A stretch of DNA of 64,000 bases from an uncultured Oscillospiraceae bacterium (GTDB lineage: Bacteria; Bacillota; Clostridia; Oscillospirales; Oscillospiraceae), in the NCBI GenBank assembly GCA_910585265.1, contig CAJUCA010000001.1, positions 99,927-163,926 on the forward strand. Direction: 5' to 3'. This document shows positions 8,144 to 16,986 of this stretch, piece by piece; position 1 is the stretch's first letter; each line of letters starts with the position of its first letter. A program made the translations under genes and the position numbers. The notes beneath the pieces are model-generated. The model saw only the letters and a list, made by a program, of their open reading frames with translations, ran no database searches and had not been told where the DNA came from.

Positions 8144-9406
8144 TCAGGGCTTGCCCAGCAGGGCAAACATATTCTTCTTGTACGCCTCCACCCCGGGCTG
8201 ATTGAAGGGATTCACCCCCAGCACGTGGCCGCTGATGCCGCAGGACAGCTCGAAGAAGTAGAGCAGCTCCCCGAAGTCCCGCACGTCCATCTTGTCCATG
8301 CGCAGCACCATGGAGGGCGCACCGCCGTCCTTGTGGGCGGCCAGGGTGCCCCGGAAGGCCATCTCCCGGACAAAGCTCAGGGGCTTGCCCGCCAGATAGT
8401 TCAGATTATCCCCGTTGTCATCGCTGTAGGGCACCTCGATGTCGCAGCCGGTGTCATCCACGTAGATCACCGTCTCAAACAGATGGCGTTCCCCGTCCTG
8501 GATATACTGGCCCAGGGAGTGCAGGTCGGTGGTAAACTGGGCGGAGGCGGGGAAAATCCCCTTGCCGTCCTTGCCCTCGGACTCGCCAAAGAGCTGCTTG
8601 AGCCACTCGCCCACGAAGGAGTAGGACGGCTCGTAATTGCAGAACAGCTCGATCTTCTTGCCCTTGCGGTACAGGGCGTTCCGGGCCGCCACGTACTGCC
8701 ACACCGGGTTGGACATATCCCGCTTGTCGTAGGCGGTCATGGCGTCGCAGGCCCCGGCCATCAGCTCGGCGATATCGGTGCCGCCCACGGCGATGGGCAG
8801 CAGGCCCACGGCGGACAGCACGGAGAACCGCCCGCCCACGTCGTCGGGCACCACAAAGGTCTCCCACCCGTTGGAGTCCGCCAGGGTTTTCAGCGCGCCC
8901 CGGGCCTTGTCGGTGGTGGCGTAGATGCGCTTGTCCGCGTCCTTGCCGTACTGCTTCACCAGCAGCTCCCGGAACACCCGGAAGGCCACGGCGGGCTCGG
9001 TGGTGCCGCCGGACTTGGAGATCACGTTAATGGACCAGTCCCGGTCGTCAATGCGGCGGATCACGTTGTCCAGCTCGTTGGGGCTGAGGGAGCAGCCCAC
9101 GAAGCAGATCTCCGGCCCGTTGGAGGGGAACACCTCCAGGGCGGCCCGCGCCCCCAGGTAGGAGCCGCCGATGCCCACCACCACCAGCACCTGGGAGTCC
9201 TTCCGGATCCTGGCGGCGGCCTTCTGGATGCGGTCGAACTCCTCCTTGTCATAGTTCTCCGGCAGACGCACCCATCCGGTGAAGTCCGCGCCGGGGGCGG
9301 CGTGGTCGTACAGCTTGGCGTGGGCGGCCTCCAGCTCGGGGGCCAGGGCGTCGATCTCCTGCTGGGAGACCACTCCCTCCAGATTGGATAAATCAAGTTT
9401 CAGCAT
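8144..9406 (-). CDS. pgi: Glucose-6-phosphate isomerase
   Basis: A 420-residue phosphoglucose isomerase, interconverting glucose-6-phosphate and fructose-6-phosphate in the cytosol. Two SIS-fold halves are visible: VVGIGGSYLGARAA in the first, and VISKSGGTTEPAVAFR, the phosphate-binding family signature, in the middle. VNPFNQPGVEAYK near the C-terminus is the second signature with the catalytic lysine. It is a little shorter than the usual 440-450. The ATG at 9406 has AGGAGG eight bases upstream. It lies next to the ROK kinase and glycogen genes, so it feeds sugar phosphate into or out of glycolysis. Confidence 0.97.
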   Translation of the reverse strand: MLKLDLSNLEGVVSQQEIDALAPELEAAHAKLYDHAAPGADFTGWVRLPENYDKEEFDRIQKAAARIRKDSQVLVVVGIGGSYLGARAALEVFPSNGPEICFVGCSLSPNELDNVIRRIDDRDWSINVISKSGGTTEPAVAFRVFRELLVKQYGKDADKRIYATTDKARGALKTLADSNGWETFVVPDDVGGRFSVLSAVGLLPIAVGGTDIAELMAGACDAMTAYDKRDMSNPVWQYVAARNALYRKGKKIELFCNYEPSYSFVGEWLKQLFGESEGKDGKGIFPASAQFTTDLHSLGQYIQDGERHLFETVIYVDDTGCDIEVPYSDDNGDNLNYLAGKPLSFVREMAFRGTLAAHKDGGAPSMVLRMDKMDVRDFGELLYFFELSCGISGHVLGVNPFNQPGVEAYKKNMFALLGKP

Positions 9407-9436
9407 GATCAAAACCTCCTAAACAAGCAAAGAATG

Positions 9437-9599
9437 AGAACCTGTATTCATAGGCGGAGGATGCTGGATGGACAAGGGATTTTGCCGTCCTGCAAGGCAA
9501 AAAACCGCAGGAATACTTGAGTATTTCAAGATTTTTTAACGCGGCAGGGCGGCAAAAGACCCGGCCAGACAGCGTTCAACGCCTGTGGATACAGGTTCT
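9437..9599 (-). repeat. Palindromic element, copy A (163 bp)
   Basis: The terminal inverted repeats (AGAACCTGTATTCATAGGCG at 9437 and its near-complement ending at 9599) match in 18 of 20 positions. The conserved centre, on the minus strand here, is CTTGAAATACTCAAGTATTC followed by CTGCGG, framed by GCGTT and GCCTTG. It lies between the ROK kinase stop and the pgi start. Same family as 20781-20942, 21020-21181 and 41063-41225. No open frame or transposase inside. Confidence 0.85.
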
Positions 9600-9608
9600 A
9601 AAGGTTGG

Positions 9609-10523
9609 TTATGTGGACTGGGTGAAAAACAGGGCCGCGCCGCCAAAGATTCCGGCGTTGTTCCCCAGCTGCGCCAAGGCGAAGCGCACATCCCGGCAGG
9701 GCGGGAATACGTTCTTCTGGAACGCGTCCTCCACCGGGTCCAGCAGGGCCCGGCCGGCGGCGGACACGCCGCCCCCCAGCAGGATCACCTCCGGGTTGAC
9801 CACGCAGCCCAGGATGGCGGCGGCCACGCCCAGGGCGGTCCCCGCCTCCTCCGTGACCCGCTTGGCGTTCTCGTCCCCGGCGGCGGCCGCGTCGTACACG
9901 TCCTTGGCGGTGACCTTCTCCATCTCCTTAAACGGGGAATACTCCCGGGCGGCCCGGATAATGCCGGTGGCGGAGGCGGTAAGCTCCAGACAGCCGTGCT
10001 TGCCGCAGGAGCACTGCCAGTCGGTATGGAAGGCCGTGGGGATATGGCCCACCTCCCCGCCGCCGCCGGTGGCTCCGGAGACAATCCGCCCGCCGCAGAT
10101 CACGCCGCCGCCGATTCCGGTGCCCACGGTGAACAGCACCAGGTTGCGGCAGCCCTTGCCTCCCCCCTGCCACAGCTCGCCCAGGGCGGCCAGGTTGGCG
10201 TCGTTCTCCACCTTCACGGGCATACCCGCCCGGCGGCCCAGCTCCTGGGCCACGTCCACATCCCCCCAGCCCAGGTTTACGCACCCCCGCACCAGGGACT
10301 GATCCAGCACCGGGCCGGGCACCCCCACCCCCGCGCCGATGCACATGGCGTCGGGGAAGCTGTCCAGCACCTGCCGCATATTGGCGGCGATGTCGTCAAA
10401 GGCGGCGGCCAGCTCCCGCTGGGTGGAGAACTCCCGCTTTTCCAGCAGGTCCCCCTCCCGGCTCACCAGCCCCAGCTTGACGGTGGTGCCGCCGATGTCG
10501 ATGCCAAAGCATACCTGTCTCAT
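9609..10523 (-). CDS. ROK family glucokinase
   Basis: A 304-residue ROK (repressor, ORF, kinase) sugar kinase without the DNA-binding domain of the repressors. The ATP phosphate loop is GIDIGGTTVKLGLV at residues 8-21, and the zinc site is CSCGKHGC with GHIPTA before it. VPGPVLD and ENDANLAALGE (sugar-binding region with the catalytic Asp) are also typical. It should phosphorylate glucose (or another hexose) at C6 with ATP in the cytosol. The start ATG at 10523 follows AGGAGG by seven bases. Between pgi and glgP, it fits the job of returning free glucose from glycogen breakdown to glucose-6-phosphate. Exact sugar not proven. Confidence 0.92.
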   Translation of the reverse strand: MRQVCFGIDIGGTTVKLGLVSREGDLLEKREFSTQRELAAAFDDIAANMRQVLDSFPDAMCIGAGVGVPGPVLDQSLVRGCVNLGWGDVDVAQELGRRAGMPVKVENDANLAALGELWQGGGKGCRNLVLFTVGTGIGGGVICGGRIVSGATGGGGEVGHIPTAFHTDWQCSCGKHGCLELTASATGIIRAAREYSPFKEMEKVTAKDVYDAAAAGDENAKRVTEEAGTALGVAAAILGCVVNPEVILLGGGVSAAGRALLDPVEDAFQKNVFPPCRDVRFALAQLGNNAGIFGGAALFFTQST

Positions 10524-10579
10524 GGCCAAACCTCCTCAAAATTTGGCCCGGCCCGCCGCCCGGCGGACCGGGCCAGCTC

Positions 10580-12976
10580 TCATTTCATGTTCCAGATGTT
10601 CTGGGCGTACTCCTCCACCGCCCGGTCGGCGGAGAAGAAGCCCGCCTTGGCGATGTTCACCAGGGACATCTTGTTGAACCGGGCCTTGTCGCCGTAGATG
10701 GCGGACACGTCCCGCTGGGCGCGCACGTAGTCGTGGAAGTCCGCCAGACACATATAGGGATCGGCGGGGCCCTTGTGGTTGGTGGTCAGGGAACGCACGA
10801 TGTCATCAAAGTGCATTCCGCCGATGCCGCCCATGAGCAGATCCATGACGGCCTTCAGCTCCGGATCGCCGTGGACGTAGTCCAGGGGGCGGTAGCCGCT
10901 GCGCCACAGGTCGTTGACCTCCTCGGTCTTGAGGCCGAACAGGACGATGTTGTCGTCCCCCACCTGCTCGTGGATCTCCACGTTCGCGCCGTCCAGGGTG
11001 CCCAGAGTCACCGCGCCGTTGATCATCAGCTTCATGTTTCCGGTGCCGCTGGCCTCCTTGCCGGCGATGGAGATCTGCTCGGAGATCTCGGCGGCGGGGA
11101 TGATGATCTCCGCCAGGGAGACATTGTAGTCCTCCATAAAGACCACCTTCAGCTTATCCTGAACGTCCGGGTCGTGGTTGACCAGGTTGGACACGGACAC
11201 AATGAGCTGGATGATCTGCTTCGCCATGATATATCCGGCGGACGCCTTGGCGGCGAACACGAAGGTGCGGGGCTGGAAGGGCGCGCCGGGATTGTGCTTG
11301 ATCTCCAGATACATATGGAGGATCTGGAGGACGTTCAGCAGCTGCCGCTTGTACTCGTGGAGCCGCTTGATCTGCACGTCGAACAGGGAGCCGGGGTCTA
11401 CCACGATGCCGTTGCGCTTGAGGATCAGATCCGCCAGCCGCTTCTTGTTCTCCAGCTTGATGTCCTGGAGCCGCTGGAGCACCTGCTTGTCGTCCTTGAA
11501 CTTCAGCAGCTTTTCCAGCTCCCGGCTGTCCTTGGTGAAGCCGTCCCCGATAAGCTCCTTCAGCAGGGCCGTCAGCTCCGGGTTGGACTGGCACAGCCAG
11601 CGGCGGTAGGCGATGCCGTTGGTGACGTTGCAGAAATGATCCGGCTCCATCTCGTAGTAGTCCCGGAAGATGGAGTTGGTGAGGATCTCGGAGTGGAGCT
11701 TGGACACGCCGTTTACCTTGTGGCAGGCGGATAGGCACAGGTTGGCCATGCGGATCTCATGGCGGCTGATGACGGCCATATACTCGATCTTGCCCGTGTC
11801 ATTGCCATAAAATTCGTGGAGCCGGGCCCGCAGGCGGCGGTCGATCTCCTCCACAATCTGGTACACCCGGGGCAGGAGCTGCTGGAACAGATCCACGCTC
11901 CACCGCTCCAGGGCCTCGCTCATGACGGTGTGGTTGGTGTAGGACAGGGTGCGGCAGGTGATGTCCCAGGCCTTGTCCCAGGGGTAGTCGTACTCGTCCA
12001 CCAGCAGGCGCATCAGCTCGGGCACGCACAGGGCGGGATGGGTGTCGTTGATGTGGATGGACACCTTGTCGGGCAGGTTGTCCAGGCTCCGGTTCTCCCG
12101 CAGGTGCTTTCTCAGAATGGTCTGCACAGAGGCGGACACCAGCAGATACTGCTGGCGCAGGCGCAGCCGCTTGCCCTCGGTGTGGTCGTCGGCGGGGTAG
12201 AGCACCTTGGAAATGACCTCCGCCATGGTGTCCCCCTCCAGGGCCTTGGCGTAATCGCCCCGGGAGAAGGCGGACATATCGAAGCTCTTGGGGGACTTGG
12301 CGGACCACAGCACCAGGGGGTTGACGGCCTTGCTGTCATACCCGGAAATATACATCTTGTTGGGCACCGCCATGACGGACTGGTAGTTCAGGTGGGCGGC
12401 CCGGAAGCGGCCGTTGTCCTCCCAGGTGTGGATGTTTCCGCCGAAGCGCACCTCCACCGCCTCGCCCTCGTGGGGCACCAGCCACACGTCGCCCATGCTC
12501 AGCCAGTCGTCGGGGAACTCCACCTGCCAGCCGTCCACGATCTTCTGCTTGAAGATGCCGAACTCATAGCGGATGGAATAGCCCGTCATGGGCAGATCCA
12601 GGCTGGCGGCGGAGTCCATGTAGCAGGAGGCCAGACGGCCCAGGCCGCCGTTGCCCAGACCCGCGTCGGGCTCGATCTCGTACAGGTCGTGGATATCCAC
12701 GCCGCACTTGTCCAGGGCCTTGGCGAACACGTCCTCCAGCCCCAGGTTGTAAAGGTTGTTCCGCAGGGAGGTGCCCACCAGAAACTCCATGGACATATAG
12801 TAGACCTGCTTGCCCTGGTTCTTGCGGTGGAACTCCGCGCTCTTGCTGGCCAGCATCCCGTTCACCACATAGCACAGGGCCCGGTACATCTGCTGGGGAG
12901 AAGCGGTGGTCATGGAGCAGCCGTACCGCACCAGCAGCATCTCGTCCATTTGCTTGATAACCTGTTTTTGATCCAT
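10580..12976 (-). CDS. glgP: Glycogen/alpha-glucan phosphorylase
   Basis: A 798-residue GT35 phosphorylase that releases glucose-1-phosphate from glycogen or maltodextrin with inorganic phosphate. The PLP-lysine region EASGTGNMKLMINGA is near the C-terminus, followed by LGTLDGANVEI; DAGLGNGGLGRLASCYMDS lies in the N-terminal half. The length is right for bacterial enzymes. The start at 12976 (MDQKQVIKQ) fits the family; the longer in-frame opening upstream is leader and was rejected. The gene has its own promoter and structured leader 230 bp downstream of glgA, so breakdown may be controlled apart from the synthesis operon. The stop is 56 bp before the ROK kinase start, suggesting co-transcription. 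Confidence 0.97.
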   Translation of the reverse strand: MDQKQVIKQMDEMLLVRYGCSMTTASPQQMYRALCYVVNGMLASKSAEFHRKNQGKQVYYMSMEFLVGTSLRNNLYNLGLEDVFAKALDKCGVDIHDLYEIEPDAGLGNGGLGRLASCYMDSAASLDLPMTGYSIRYEFGIFKQKIVDGWQVEFPDDWLSMGDVWLVPHEGEAVEVRFGGNIHTWEDNGRFRAAHLNYQSVMAVPNKMYISGYDSKAVNPLVLWSAKSPKSFDMSAFSRGDYAKALEGDTMAEVISKVLYPADDHTEGKRLRLRQQYLLVSASVQTILRKHLRENRSLDNLPDKVSIHINDTHPALCVPELMRLLVDEYDYPWDKAWDITCRTLSYTNHTVMSEALERWSVDLFQQLLPRVYQIVEEIDRRLRARLHEFYGNDTGKIEYMAVISRHEIRMANLCLSACHKVNGVSKLHSEILTNSIFRDYYEMEPDHFCNVTNGIAYRRWLCQSNPELTALLKELIGDGFTKDSRELEKLLKFKDDKQVLQRLQDIKLENKKRLADLILKRNGIVVDPGSLFDVQIKRLHEYKRQLLNVLQILHMYLEIKHNPGAPFQPRTFVFAAKASAGYIMAKQIIQLIVSVSNLVNHDPDVQDKLKVVFMEDYNVSLAEIIIPAAEISEQISIAGKEASGTGNMKLMINGAVTLGTLDGANVEIHEQVGDDNIVLFGLKTEEVNDLWRSGYRPLDYVHGDPELKAVMDLLMGGIGGMHFDDIVRSLTTNHKGPADPYMCLADFHDYVRAQRDVSAIYGDKARFNKMSLVNIAKAGFFSADRAVEEYAQNIWNMK

Positions 12977-13051
12977 ATGTTGATCTGTTCCCTTCTTAAC
13001 CGGCCCGGGGCCGGGAATTGACGAACTTTTCCAATCCTTCCCGAAAGCGCA

Positions 13052-13081
13052 AGTCACAGCCCGCTCCCGCAGGCTGTGACT
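13052..13081 (-). promoter_or_regulatory. Hairpin in the glgP leader
   Basis: A perfect 10-bp stem (AGTCACAGCC with GGCTGTGACT) and a 10-nt loop in the transcribed leader between the glgP promoter and start codon. No T-run, so it is not a classic terminator. Its role is unknown. Confidence 0.5.
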
Positions 13082-13107
13082 GCACCGGGCCAGGTAAATG
13101 CCCATTT

Positions 13108-13136
13108 ATTATATCACACTATCAAGTGAATTTGCA
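13108..13136 (-). promoter_or_regulatory. Candidate glgP promoter
   Basis: A good -10 (TATAAT) with a weak -35 (TGCAAA) at 17 bases. Two copies of GTGAAAAAAGT-like sequence and TTCAC/GTGA half-palindromes lie just upstream (13117-13165), possibly operator sequence. Confidence 0.5.
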
Positions 13137-13210
13137 CTACTTTTTTCACTTTTTTCGTGTAACTGTGAAAATGAAGAAAATGAGCCAAAATTTCGGTTAA
13201 AATTCGTCAC

Positions 13211-14644
13211 TTACTCCATCATTGAGCGGTAAATATCCCAATACTCCTGGACAGAACGCTTCCAGGAACTGTCATAGGCCATCACGCTCTTTTGCAGAGC
13301 TGTCCAATGCTCCTTATCGTGGAACAAAGACTCCCCCCGGCGCACCGCGTCCAGCATATCGTGGGCGTTGTAGCTCTTGAAGGTAAAGCCGTTCCCCTCC
13401 CCCGTCTCGATGTTGTAGGCGGGCACCGTGTCAAACAACCCCCCGGTCTCCCGGACGATGGGAATGGTGCCGTACCGCATAGCGATGAGCTGGGTCAGGC
13501 CGCAGGGCTCCTGCTTGGAGGGCATGAGGACCAGATCCGCCCCGGCATACGCCTGATGGGCCAGGGTGTTGTCGAACACGATGTTGGCGGACATCTTGGC
13601 GGGGAAGCGTCCCGCGTAGGAGCGGAACATCTCCTCATACTGCCACTCTCCGGTACCGATCACCACCAGCTGGAGGTCGTCCCACATCAGGTCGTCCATC
13701 ACCCGCTGAACCAGATCCACGCCCTTGTGCCCCACCAGCCGGGTGATCATGATGATCAGGGGCACATCGTCCCGGACCGCCAGACCCAAACGCTCCTGGA
13801 GGAACTTCTTGTTCTCCGCCTTCTTCTCCAGGCTGTCCGCGTCAAACCCGGCGTAGAGCAGGGGGTCCGCGGCCGGGTTGAACTCGTCCAGGTCGATGCC
13901 GTTCACCACGCCGTTGAGCTTATAGCTGTGCTGGCGCAGAACGTCGTGAAGCCCGTGGGCGAAGTAGGGGTTCTGAATCTCAAAGGCATAGGTGTGGGAC
14001 ACGGTGCTCACCCGGTCGGACACCAGGATGGCGGCCTTCATCAGGTTGGTGCAGTTGTCGAAGTGCATGGTGCCCTTCCAGTCCTCGGGCAGGCCCAGCA
14101 CCTCGTCCACAAAGGAGTCCGGGAACCGGCCCTGGTACTCCATGTTGTGGATGGTGTACAGGGTGCGGATAGCCTGATAGGACGGCAGGTGCATATAGTG
14201 GGCCCGGAGGAACACGGGCACCAGGGCGGTCTGCCAGTCGTTGGCGTGGATCACGTCGGGATACCAGGCCAAATGCTGGAGGGCCTCCAAAATGGCCTTG
14301 GAGAAGAAGGCGAACCGCTCCCCGTCGTCATAGTGTCCGTAACAGCCGTCCCGGTAGAAATAGTATTCGTTGTCGATGAAGTAGTATTGGAGCTTCTTGC
14401 GCTTGCTCACCGCCCGGAACAGGCCCGCGTACACATTCCGCCAGGACAGGGGGACGGTAAAGTTTGTGATGTACTCCAGCTCAAACTCCGGATTGTCCTT
14501 GATGGCCTTGTAGTAGGGCAGGAATACCGCCACCTCAGTGTTGGGAGACTCGGCCAGAGCCTTGGGGAGGGCGGCGGCTACGTCCCCCAGCCCCCCGGTC
14601 TTGACAAAGGGCGCGGCCTCGCTGGAGGCAAGCAGGATTTTCAT
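13211..14644 (-). CDS. glgA: Glycogen synthase
   Basis: A 477-residue GT5 ADP-glucose:glycogen synthase. The N-terminal KTGGLGDVAAALPKAL (Lys15) is the ADP-glucose-binding motif, and PSKQEPCGLTQLIAMRYG in the C-terminal half carries the conserved glutamate. It elongates alpha-1,4-glucan in the cytosol. The ATG overlaps the glgD stop as ATGA, so translation is coupled. It is the last gene of the glgB-glgC-glgD-glgA operon. Confidence 0.98.
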   Translation of the reverse strand: MKILLASSEAAPFVKTGGLGDVAAALPKALAESPNTEVAVFLPYYKAIKDNPEFELEYITNFTVPLSWRNVYAGLFRAVSKRKKLQYYFIDNEYYFYRDGCYGHYDDGERFAFFSKAILEALQHLAWYPDVIHANDWQTALVPVFLRAHYMHLPSYQAIRTLYTIHNMEYQGRFPDSFVDEVLGLPEDWKGTMHFDNCTNLMKAAILVSDRVSTVSHTYAFEIQNPYFAHGLHDVLRQHSYKLNGVVNGIDLDEFNPAADPLLYAGFDADSLEKKAENKKFLQERLGLAVRDDVPLIIMITRLVGHKGVDLVQRVMDDLMWDDLQLVVIGTGEWQYEEMFRSYAGRFPAKMSANIVFDNTLAHQAYAGADLVLMPSKQEPCGLTQLIAMRYGTIPIVRETGGLFDTVPAYNIETGEGNGFTFKSYNAHDMLDAVRRGESLFHDKEHWTALQKSVMAYDSSWKRSVQEYWDIYRSMME

Positions 14645-15762
14645 ACGGTGACTCCTTTACGAATGACCACGGGATTGGACTCCAGGCCCTTGAGCTGCGC
14701 GCCGCTGGTGATGTTGACCCACTTGTCCACCACCACGTTCTCCAGGCTGGCACCCTCGCCCACCAAGCTGCCCTGCATGATCACGCAGTTCTTCAGGGTC
14801 GCGCCCTTGCCGATCTTCACGCCCCGGGAGAGGACACAGTTCTCCACCTTGCCCTCGATGATGCAGCCGTCGGCGATCACGCAGCCGCTGACCTCGCACT
14901 CCGTACCGTAGTGGCAGGGCACCTCGTCGGTGACGCGGGTAAAGATGGGACGGTCGCCCCGGAACAGCGGGGTGCCCACGGCGCAGTCAACGATGGACAG
15001 GCTGCTGCGGAAATACTCCTCCACGCTGCGGATGCGCAGCACCACATCGTCCACCTGGTAGAGGTTGATGGACAGGCGGCCCCGGTTGAACTCGTGCTGG
15101 ATGAAGTCCCGCAGGAAGTCGTAGATGCCCCGGGAGGTATAGTCCCGGATCACGTTGATCAGGAAATCCCGGGAGATGATCATGTGGCCCATGCTGGCGT
15201 AGTCGCCGGCCTTGGCGACGCAGTCCAGGGCATAGGAGGTCACCCGGTGGCTGGGGTCGGCCCGCAGGACGGAGACATAGTTCTCCTGGGAAGGCTCGCT
15301 CTCCAGGGTGGCCAGCATCGTGATATCACAGCCGCTGGCGATGTGGGCCTCCAGGGCGGGGCGGTAGTCGATGTTACACACCACATAGGCGTCCGCCAGC
15401 AGGACGTAGGGGGTGGTGGTGATGGTCTCCAGGTAGTCCAGCGCGTTGCGCAGATCGTCCAGCTTGCCCCGGTTGTTGGCCCCCACGTTCTCGGTGGCGA
15501 AGGGCGGCAGGAGCTGAAGGCCGCCGTTCTTCCGGTTCAGGTCGTACTGCTGGGCGTTGTTCAGGTGATCCATCAGGGAGTGGTAGTGCTGGGTGGCCAG
15601 CACGCCCACGTTGGTGATGCCGGAGTTGACCATATTGGACAGCACGAAATCCACCAGGCGGTAACGCCCGCCGAAGGGGATGGCGGCCATATTGCGGTCG
15701 TAAGTAAAGGTGCCGAGCTCACCGGAGTACATCTCAGAGAAAATAATACCAGTCATGTTCAT
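14641..15762 (-). CDS. glgD: GlgD, regulatory-type subunit of ADP-glucose pyrophosphorylase
   Basis: 373 residues, homologous to GlgC but with degenerate catalytic positions: the N-terminal nucleotidyltransferase motif is replaced by EMYSGELGTFTYDRNMAAIPFGG. A left-handed beta-helix region follows at the C-terminus (repeated CVI/CVL hexapeptides from about residue 280). In Firmicutes GlgD pairs with GlgC and raises its activity. Start taken at 15762 (MNMTGIIFSE), eight bases after AAGGGGG, 13 bases downstream of the glgC stop. A start seven codons earlier would overlap glgC and lacks a ribosome site. Confidence 0.95.
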   Translation of the reverse strand: MNMTGIIFSEMYSGELGTFTYDRNMAAIPFGGRYRLVDFVLSNMVNSGITNVGVLATQHYHSLMDHLNNAQQYDLNRKNGGLQLLPPFATENVGANNRGKLDDLRNALDYLETITTTPYVLLADAYVVCNIDYRPALEAHIASGCDITMLATLESEPSQENYVSVLRADPSHRVTSYALDCVAKAGDYASMGHMIISRDFLINVIRDYTSRGIYDFLRDFIQHEFNRGRLSINLYQVDDVVLRIRSVEEYFRSSLSIVDCAVGTPLFRGDRPIFTRVTDEVPCHYGTECEVSGCVIADGCIIEGKVENCVLSRGVKIGKGATLKNCVIMQGSLVGEGASLENVVVDKWVNITSGAQLKGLESNPVVIRKGVTV

Positions 15763-15775
15763 GGTGGACACCCCC

Positions 15776-16966
15776 TTAAACAATTTCCTTGGGTTTGATG
15801 ACGGAGCCGGCGGGGAGGGTTTTCTTGTGGCCCACCACGGTGATGCCCCAGTCCTCGTTGGGGCAGTTCTCCGGCCGTTCGCCGATCTTCACGCCCTCCT
15901 CAATGACGCAGCCCTCGCCCACGATGGCATAGCTGACGTTCGCGCCCTTGCACACCCTGGTGTTGGGCATGATCACCGCCCCGGTGATGATCGCGCCCTC
16001 CTCCACCTCGCAGTCGGTGTAGAGGACGGAGTGCTCCACGGTGCCCCGGATGATACAGCCCTCCGCCACGAAGGAGTTGGTCACCCGCGCGCCCGGATCG
16101 ATGCGGGTGGCGGGGGAGGCGTAGTTCCGGGCGTAGACCCGGAAGGAGGAATCCCGCATATTGATGGGATCGGTGGGGTCCAGCAGATCCATATTGGCGT
16201 CCCACAGGCTCTCCAGGGTGCCCACGTCCTTCCAGTAGCCCTCGAAGGCATAGGCGAACATGGGGCGGCCGTCCCGCAGGAAGGCGGGGATGATGTTCTT
16301 GCCGAAATCATTCTCCGACTTGGGGTCGGCCTCATCATCAATGAGGTACTGTTTCAGGGCGGACCAGGTGAAGATGTACACGCCCATAGAGGCCAGATTG
16401 CTCTTGGGCTTCTTGGGCTTCTCCTCGAAGTCGGTGATGGCATCGTTTTCATCGGTGCTCATGATGCCCATGCGGGTGGCTTCCTCCAGGGAGACCGGCA
16501 TGACGGCGATGGTGCACTCGGAGCCCTTCTCCTTGTGGAACTGGAGCATCTTGTTGTAGTCCATCTTATAGATGTGGTCGCCGGACAGGATCACCACGTA
16601 CTCGGGATTATAGCGGTCCACAAAGGGGATGTTCTGGTAGATGGCGTTGGCGGTGCCCTTGTACCAGGACTCGGTCTTGGACTGGGTGTAGGGCGGCAGG
16701 ATGTGGGCTCCGCCCCAGTTGCGGTTCAGATCCCAGGGCTGGCCGTTTCCGATGTAGTCGTTCAGCTCCAGGGGCTGGTACTGGGTGAGCACGCCCACGG
16801 TGTCGATGCCGGAGTTGACGCAGTTGGACAGCGGAAAATCGATGATGCGGTACTTGCCGCCGAAGGGCACCGCGGGCTTGGCGGTGTCCTGGGTCAGGCA
16901 GTACAGGCGGCTGCCCTGGCCTCCGGCCAGAAGCATGGCGATACATTCTTTTCTACGCTCGGACAA
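15776..16966 (-). CDS. glgC: Glucose-1-phosphate adenylyltransferase
   Basis: A 396-residue enzyme that makes ADP-glucose from glucose-1-phosphate and ATP, the committed step of glycogen synthesis. [11 protein letters not shown] with [20 protein letters not shown] is the intact catalytic N-terminus, in contrast to Glg[22 protein letters not shown] and the C-terminal beta-helix are also present. The start is a TTG at 16966 (reading [11 protein letters not shown]), six bases after GGGGGAG. It follows glgB by 20 bp and precedes glgD by 13 bp. Confidence 0.97.
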   Translation of the reverse strand: MSERRKECIAMLLAGGQGSRLYCLTQDTAKPAVPFGGKYRIIDFPLSNCVNSGIDTVGVLTQYQPLELNDYIGNGQPWDLNRNWGGAHILPPYTQSKTESWYKGTANAIYQNIPFVDRYNPEYVVILSGDHIYKMDYNKMLQFHKEKGSECTIAVMPVSLEEATRMGIMSTDENDAITDFEEKPKKPKSNLASMGVYIFTWSALKQYLIDDEADPKSENDFGKNIIPAFLRDGRPMFAYAFEGYWKDVGTLESLWDANMDLLDPTDPINMRDSSFRVYARNYASPATRIDPGARVTNSFVAEGCIIRGTVEHSVLYTDCEVEEGAIITGAVIMPNTRVCKGANVSYAIVGEGCVIEEGVKIGERPENCPNEDWGITVVGHKKTLPAGSVIKPKEIV

Positions 16967-16986
16967 AGTGATCTCCCCCTCAAGTA

